Positions 61,085 to 64,000 of a stretch of DNA of 64,000 nt are shown in pieces. The translations under genes were made by a program, and so were the position numbers. Below the pieces are notes generated by a model. That model was not told where the DNA came from and searched no databases. It saw only the letters and a program-made list of their open reading frames with translations. Every line of letters starts with the position of its first letter. Position 1 is the first letter of the stretch. The stretch lies in NCBI GenBank assembly GCA_963576725.1, contig OY755243.1, forward strand, positions 74,050,106 through 74,114,105. The letters are read 5' to 3'. The stretch is from Azorinus chamasolen. Lineage: Eukaryota; Mollusca; Bivalvia; Cardiida; Solecurtidae.

Positions 61085-61330
61085 TGGCCCGTCTCCTGTT
61101 GAATATTCATGTTAAAATAATGACATCATGAATATTCATTATCTGATCTTTTTTGAAGTGCCATATGTATATAGGCTGTTTTGATACTGGTTGAAACTGT
61201 AGAGTCAGATATTTTTTTCATAAGAAAACGGAGAAGACCACGATCAGACGGCTCCTTTTAGGAGCCGTCTGATCTGGGTCTACTCCGTTTGCAAAGTTGC
61301 GAAAAGCGTTTATATGAAGGAAATAATTAA
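61085..61330 (-). mobile_element. TTAA-1 element
   Basis: GGCCCGTCTCCTGTTGAATA start, AATGACATCATGAATATTCA, GATCAGACGGCTCCTTTTAG hairpin, GAAGGAAATAATTAA. Confidence 0.85.
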
Positions 61331-61472
61331 GCCACACATAGTACATGTACTTTCACAAGGGCTACACTAATTCACAGTTCTTGTGAGTTACTATTTCATG
61401 TAACATGACAAACATATTAATTAGAAACTCGTTTTCAATGCGATGGCTGATATAGATTTCTTTGTAAAACCT

Positions 61473-61729
61473 TTAACCCTTTTACTGTCGCAGTCGAGTA
61501 ATTGCACCACGACAAATAGTGCAGTCCCAGATCAGACGCCGGCTTTTCAAGGCGGCGTCTGATCAGGGACTTCACTAACTATTTGTCTCAATCTCTATTT
61601 CTATGTATGTGCTTTATTCCTTTGAAACTTGCATTAAAATTTTATTTATCTCATTTCCTTATTTTACTGAATGATTTAACAAACTTGGATTGTAGACGAG
61701 AATTAGAAATTTGGCGCCGAAAGGGTTAA
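61473..61729. mobile_element. TTAA-3 element (complete)
   Basis: TTAACCCTTTTACTGTCGCA to TTGGCGCCGAAAGGGTTAA; GACGCCGGCTTTTCAAGGCG hairpin with A-A mismatch. Confidence 0.93.
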
Positions 61730-61929
61730 GGTGCATTTGCACAGTGACATGTTGTTTAGAGATAACTCGTTTTTGTCGTACTTTTCTACAGTTACCCTGT
61801 TTGCAGCTCAATTATTGAGTACACTAGCGATATGTAGATCTAGTTTGTTACATGCAATTTACCGCTGTATTTGCATTCGCGGTTGTTGTAGATTAGTTGA
61901 AGAGGGGATACGTTTATTTACACTGTCTG

Positions 61930-62190
61930 TGTTTTAGGGTGGGGGATGGAATAAGTGTGAGGTTGGGCGCCCCTAAACCAGTTTAAATCCCCAGTGACAA
62001 TTGTCACTGACCGTTCTAAGGCGGTACTTCCATCTTCCCCTTTTGTTTGTTTGTTATGTCTTTTGCGTCTCTTTGTATCTTTTATATGCATGTACATTCA
62101 CTGTTTTTCGTCGTGGTGCTGTTCGGGTGGCTGTGTGTTTTGTATTTGGTGTTTCCTGCATGACTCATACATTGATTTTAAGGTATTTCA
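61930..62190. repeat. Possible dispersed repeat (GGGCGCCCCTAAACC...AAGGCGGTAC)
   Basis: The short motif GTGACAATTGTCACTGACCG and a T/G-rich stretch after it look like repeats I have seen in bivalve DNA. No ends or second copy in this window, so this is weak. Confidence 0.3.
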
Positions 62191-62220
62191 GTCATGAGCA
62201 TGCATATGTTGATTGAATTA

Positions 62221-62450
62221 CAGTCTCGAACTCGGATAACTCGAACTTCGCGATATCCAAAACTTACAGTATAGAATTGCTCAAAATCTGTTACTACGCA
62301 TGTCTAGAAACGCATATGACAGCTTCTTGCAAGTCTAGAGTAATGCTGAAAGCTCACACAGGAGATTTTAGCTTTACTTTAAACCTGTATTTAGCTCTGA
62401 ACTTGAAAAATTGTCGAGATAAGAACTAGGATAAATCGAACCATCAACTG
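62221..62450. mobile_element. TA-2 element (complete)
   Basis: TA-CAGTCTCGAACTCGGATAAC to TAAATCGAACCATCAACTG-TA; hairpin GCTGAAAGCTCACACAGGAG, partly decayed. Confidence 0.85.
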
Positions 62451-62455
62451 TACAT

Positions 62456-62575
62456 GATAAGATGCGTAAATTAAAAGATTTTCAAGAATAACTCCTTTAT
62501 TTCTCCACCAAACCCTATGCTGTAACCACTCTTTAGAATCGTCTCGATTGAGTATGCACCTTTATCTGTTGCTCT
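62456..62575. mobile_element. AG-1 element, right hairpin arm deleted
   Basis: ATAAGATGCGTAAATTAAAA, TTTCTCCACCAAACCCTATG, CACTCTTTAGAATCGTCTCG then CTTTATCTGTTGCTCTC. Confidence 0.8.
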
Positions 62576-62599
62576 CATGTACCCTTAATGAACAAACAT

Positions 62600-62800
62600 G
62601 AATGTCTCCTAACTCTCTACCTTATGAAATATACATACTAATGACATTATGAATATCAATTGGATGAATATTTATAATGACAGAAACTGTAGAATCAGCT
62701 ATAAATACACAGTACATCATGGTCATTCAGGTCATACATTCGTCTGATCTTGGTCTTATCTGTTTGCTAAGGCATCAAACTGCCTGTCTATCAGGTAAAA
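62600..62800 (-). mobile_element. TTAA-1 element, degenerate
   Basis: CTAATGACATTATGAATATC, GACAGAAACTGTAGAATCAG, CGTCTGATCTTGGTCTTATC; followed by a TA-1b scrap (AATGCAGGATGAAAGCAGTC). Confidence 0.65.
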
Positions 62801-62837
62801 TGCAGGATGAAAGCAGTCATGCATACAGCTCCTGCAT

Positions 62838-63276
62838 TAATCATTTTCCATCATACAAACGCCCTTTCACGCATTTGCAAACGGAGTAGTCCCACATTGG
62901 ACGGCTGCTACAGAAGCTGATCAAGGTCAGCTTTACAGTAAAAACTATCTATAACGGCCACTCAATTGTGTTAATTAGTTGATATTTAGGACAGGTGGCT
63001 GCTTAAAGCAAGTTGGAAGTTAAACAGAACGTTCCTATAGGAACGTTCTGTTTTACTTCCAACTTGCTTTAAGCAGCCACCTGCCTTAACATAAATGTTT
63101 TGATGTAATTTAGTGGCCGTTATAGAGAGGTTATACTGTATTTGACTATGTGCAGATATATAGATCTGATCCTACACATGTTTTCCTTGGGTTCAATGGC
63201 CATTATAAAATTTTCATTTGATGACTTTTCATGATGTAGTGAATTTTTGTATAAATATGCATGGGGTAAATGTTAA
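62838..63276 (+). mobile_element. TTAA-1 element interrupted by TA-1c
   Basis: TTAATCATTTTCCATCATAC, TTTGCAAACGGAGTAGTCCC, then TA-1c, then GATCTGATCCTACACATGTT and GGGGTAAATGTTAA. Confidence 0.8.
62936..63138. mobile_element. TA-1c element (complete), covaried tip
   Basis: TA-CAGTAAAAACTATCTATAAC to GTTATAGAGAGGTTATACTG-TA; tip GAACGTTCCTATAGGAACGT. Confidence 0.93.
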
Positions 63277-63304
63277 ACCCCCTTTTAGTGGTTGTTATTG
63301 AGGT

Positions 63305-63549
63305 TTAACCCTTTCGTTTATATAAAAGCCTCTTCATACCTTTGCGAACAGAGTAGACCCAGGTCAGACCGCTCTTGTAGGAGCCGTTTGATCAGACTGC
63401 TCTGTTTGCTTATGGAAAATTATAGATCTCAGTATGCAGTTTCAAAAACAGTGAAATCATTCATTTTCCATGTTCCGTGTTATTGATTCCGGCCATGAAT
63501 ATTGATGAGGTGAAGAAATCTGAATAAATATTAAACAGGGAATGTAAAA
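63305..63549 (+). mobile_element. TTAA-1b element
   Basis: TTAACCCTTTCGTTTATATA, GACCCAGGTCAGACCGCTCT hairpin, end AAACAGGGAATGTAAAA. Confidence 0.82.
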
Positions 63550-63689
63550 CGGTTGCGTGATCACACTTGTTAACGATTAATGCTGCACGATTGTTTACAT
63601 AACATACCATATAATGGTTAGGGACAAACTTTGTTGACAAATATTGACATGCGCAGACGGGTTAGTGTAGTGTGCTTGTTTATTATAGT

Positions 63690-63920
63690 GTCACCTCTAC
63701 TGCATGGGCCAGGCGGTTTGGCTTATGAGACACCTTATTGGTCTTTCACAGTACCTCCAAATTACCAACCTTTATGACAGGCACCAGGCAGGTAGGCAAT
63801 CGGTAACTATTCTTTAACTGGGCCCACCGACCGGCCATATCAGAACGAACCCCTAACAGGGATCGAACCATCGACCTCTCGGTCCAAAAGTGAGTGCCTT
63901 ATCCACTAGGCAATGGGATC
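63690..63920 (-). mobile_element. tRNA-derived SINE
   Basis: Minus strand from 63920 reads CCTAGTGGATAAGGCACT (A-box-like) and, about 35 bases on, GGTTCGATCCC (B box). The A-box region resembles tRNA-Arg (CCTAATGGATAAGGC). Acceptor-stem pairing is poor and a non-tRNA body of about 150 bases follows, so it is a SINE head rather than a tRNA gene. The far end is uncertain. Confidence 0.8.
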
Positions 63921-64000
63921 AGTATGACACTGTATGACATAATTATATTACAGTTTTTTAAATTATTCTTGTCATACTAAAATCTTCCCGTATGTCCTAC

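Noticed and set aside
63860..63920. Possible tRNA-Arg gene on the minus strand
   Set aside because: A and B boxes present but stems do not pair well and a SINE body follows.
1..64000. CRISPR array or bacterial terminators suggested by many evenly sized palindromes
   Set aside because: The sequence is eukaryotic; palindromes are inside transposon-like elements with TTAA or TA flanks and no spacer-repeat order.

Overview
This window is eukaryotic nuclear DNA, most likely from a marine bivalve mollusc. It is AT-rich and intron-dominated. Two kinds of evidence point to the organism. First, there is a split metalloprotease gene and two membrane-progestin-receptor-like genes. Second, the repeat fauna includes a composite repeat at 37.6-38.6 kb running from ACAAGAGGG through an (ACGACGG)-rich stretch to GGTGAGCTAAAA, a type I know from bivalve genomes. 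The bivalve call is an inference; no species is claimed.

Genes. (1) On the + strand, 12 exons between 5723 and 28140 join without a frame error into 568 residues plus a stop. They encode a secreted M12B (reprolysin/ADAMTS-like) zinc protease: pro-domain, furin site RQRR, catalytic domain with HEVGHLLGAYHD and a Met-turn, and a short ADAMTS-type disintegrin-like Cys-rich tail. There is no thrombospondin repeat. The signal-peptide exon was not found and probably lies left of the window. (2) and (3) On the - strand, two head-to-tail PAQR (mPR alpha/beta-like) paralogues have single-exon coding regions at 44671-45696 and 59319-60335. Both have a splice acceptor about 20 bases upstream of the ATG, so both carry a 5'UTR intron.

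Everything else is repeats. About 100 short elements (about 150-260 bases) lie roughly one per 600 bases. Almost all are built around a long central hairpin. I use these working names. TTAA-1: ends TTAACCCTTT, hairpin GACGGCTCC/GGAGCCGTC, with subfamily 1b. TTAA-2: hairpin GAGCATTTGCTC. TTAA-3: hairpin GACGCCGCC/GGCGGCGTC. TTAA-4: hairpin GAGACGCCGAGT/ACTCGGCGTCTC. TTAA-5: hairpin GAGACAGCTCC. TTAA-6: hairpin AAAGGGCTCC or relatives. These six end in TTAA-CCCTT...AAGGG-TTAA, like piggyBac-type non-autonomous elements. TA-1 (with 1b and 1c) has ends TA-CAGTAAAACC...GGTTTTACTG-TA and hairpin GCAGAAAGCTCC/GGAGCTTTCTGC. TA-2 has TCGAACTTCGAGAT ends, TA-3 has ACTCGATACTACGAA ends. AG-1 has ends AGAGCTACAGATAAA and hairpin CACTCTTTAGAATCGTC. 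Older elements are a Tc1/mariner copy, a decayed Penelope-like element, a LINE 3' tail and a tRNA-derived SINE. Several tandem repeats (60, 26, 23 and 11 bp units) are also present.

Layout: 0-5.7 kb elements; 5.7-28.2 kb protease gene with element-packed introns; 28.2-44.6 kb gene-free, including a multi-level nested insertion at 30-31.4 kb; 44.7-60.4 kb the PAQR pair, with a 26-bp minisatellite, a Penelope relic and a 60-bp satellite between them; 60.4-64 kb elements and a SINE. The most unusual signal is the hairpin system itself. Families with different ends share one core. Several arms vary in a base-paired (covarying) way. One stem mismatch sits at the same position across families. Some copies are chimeras joined at the hairpin tip.
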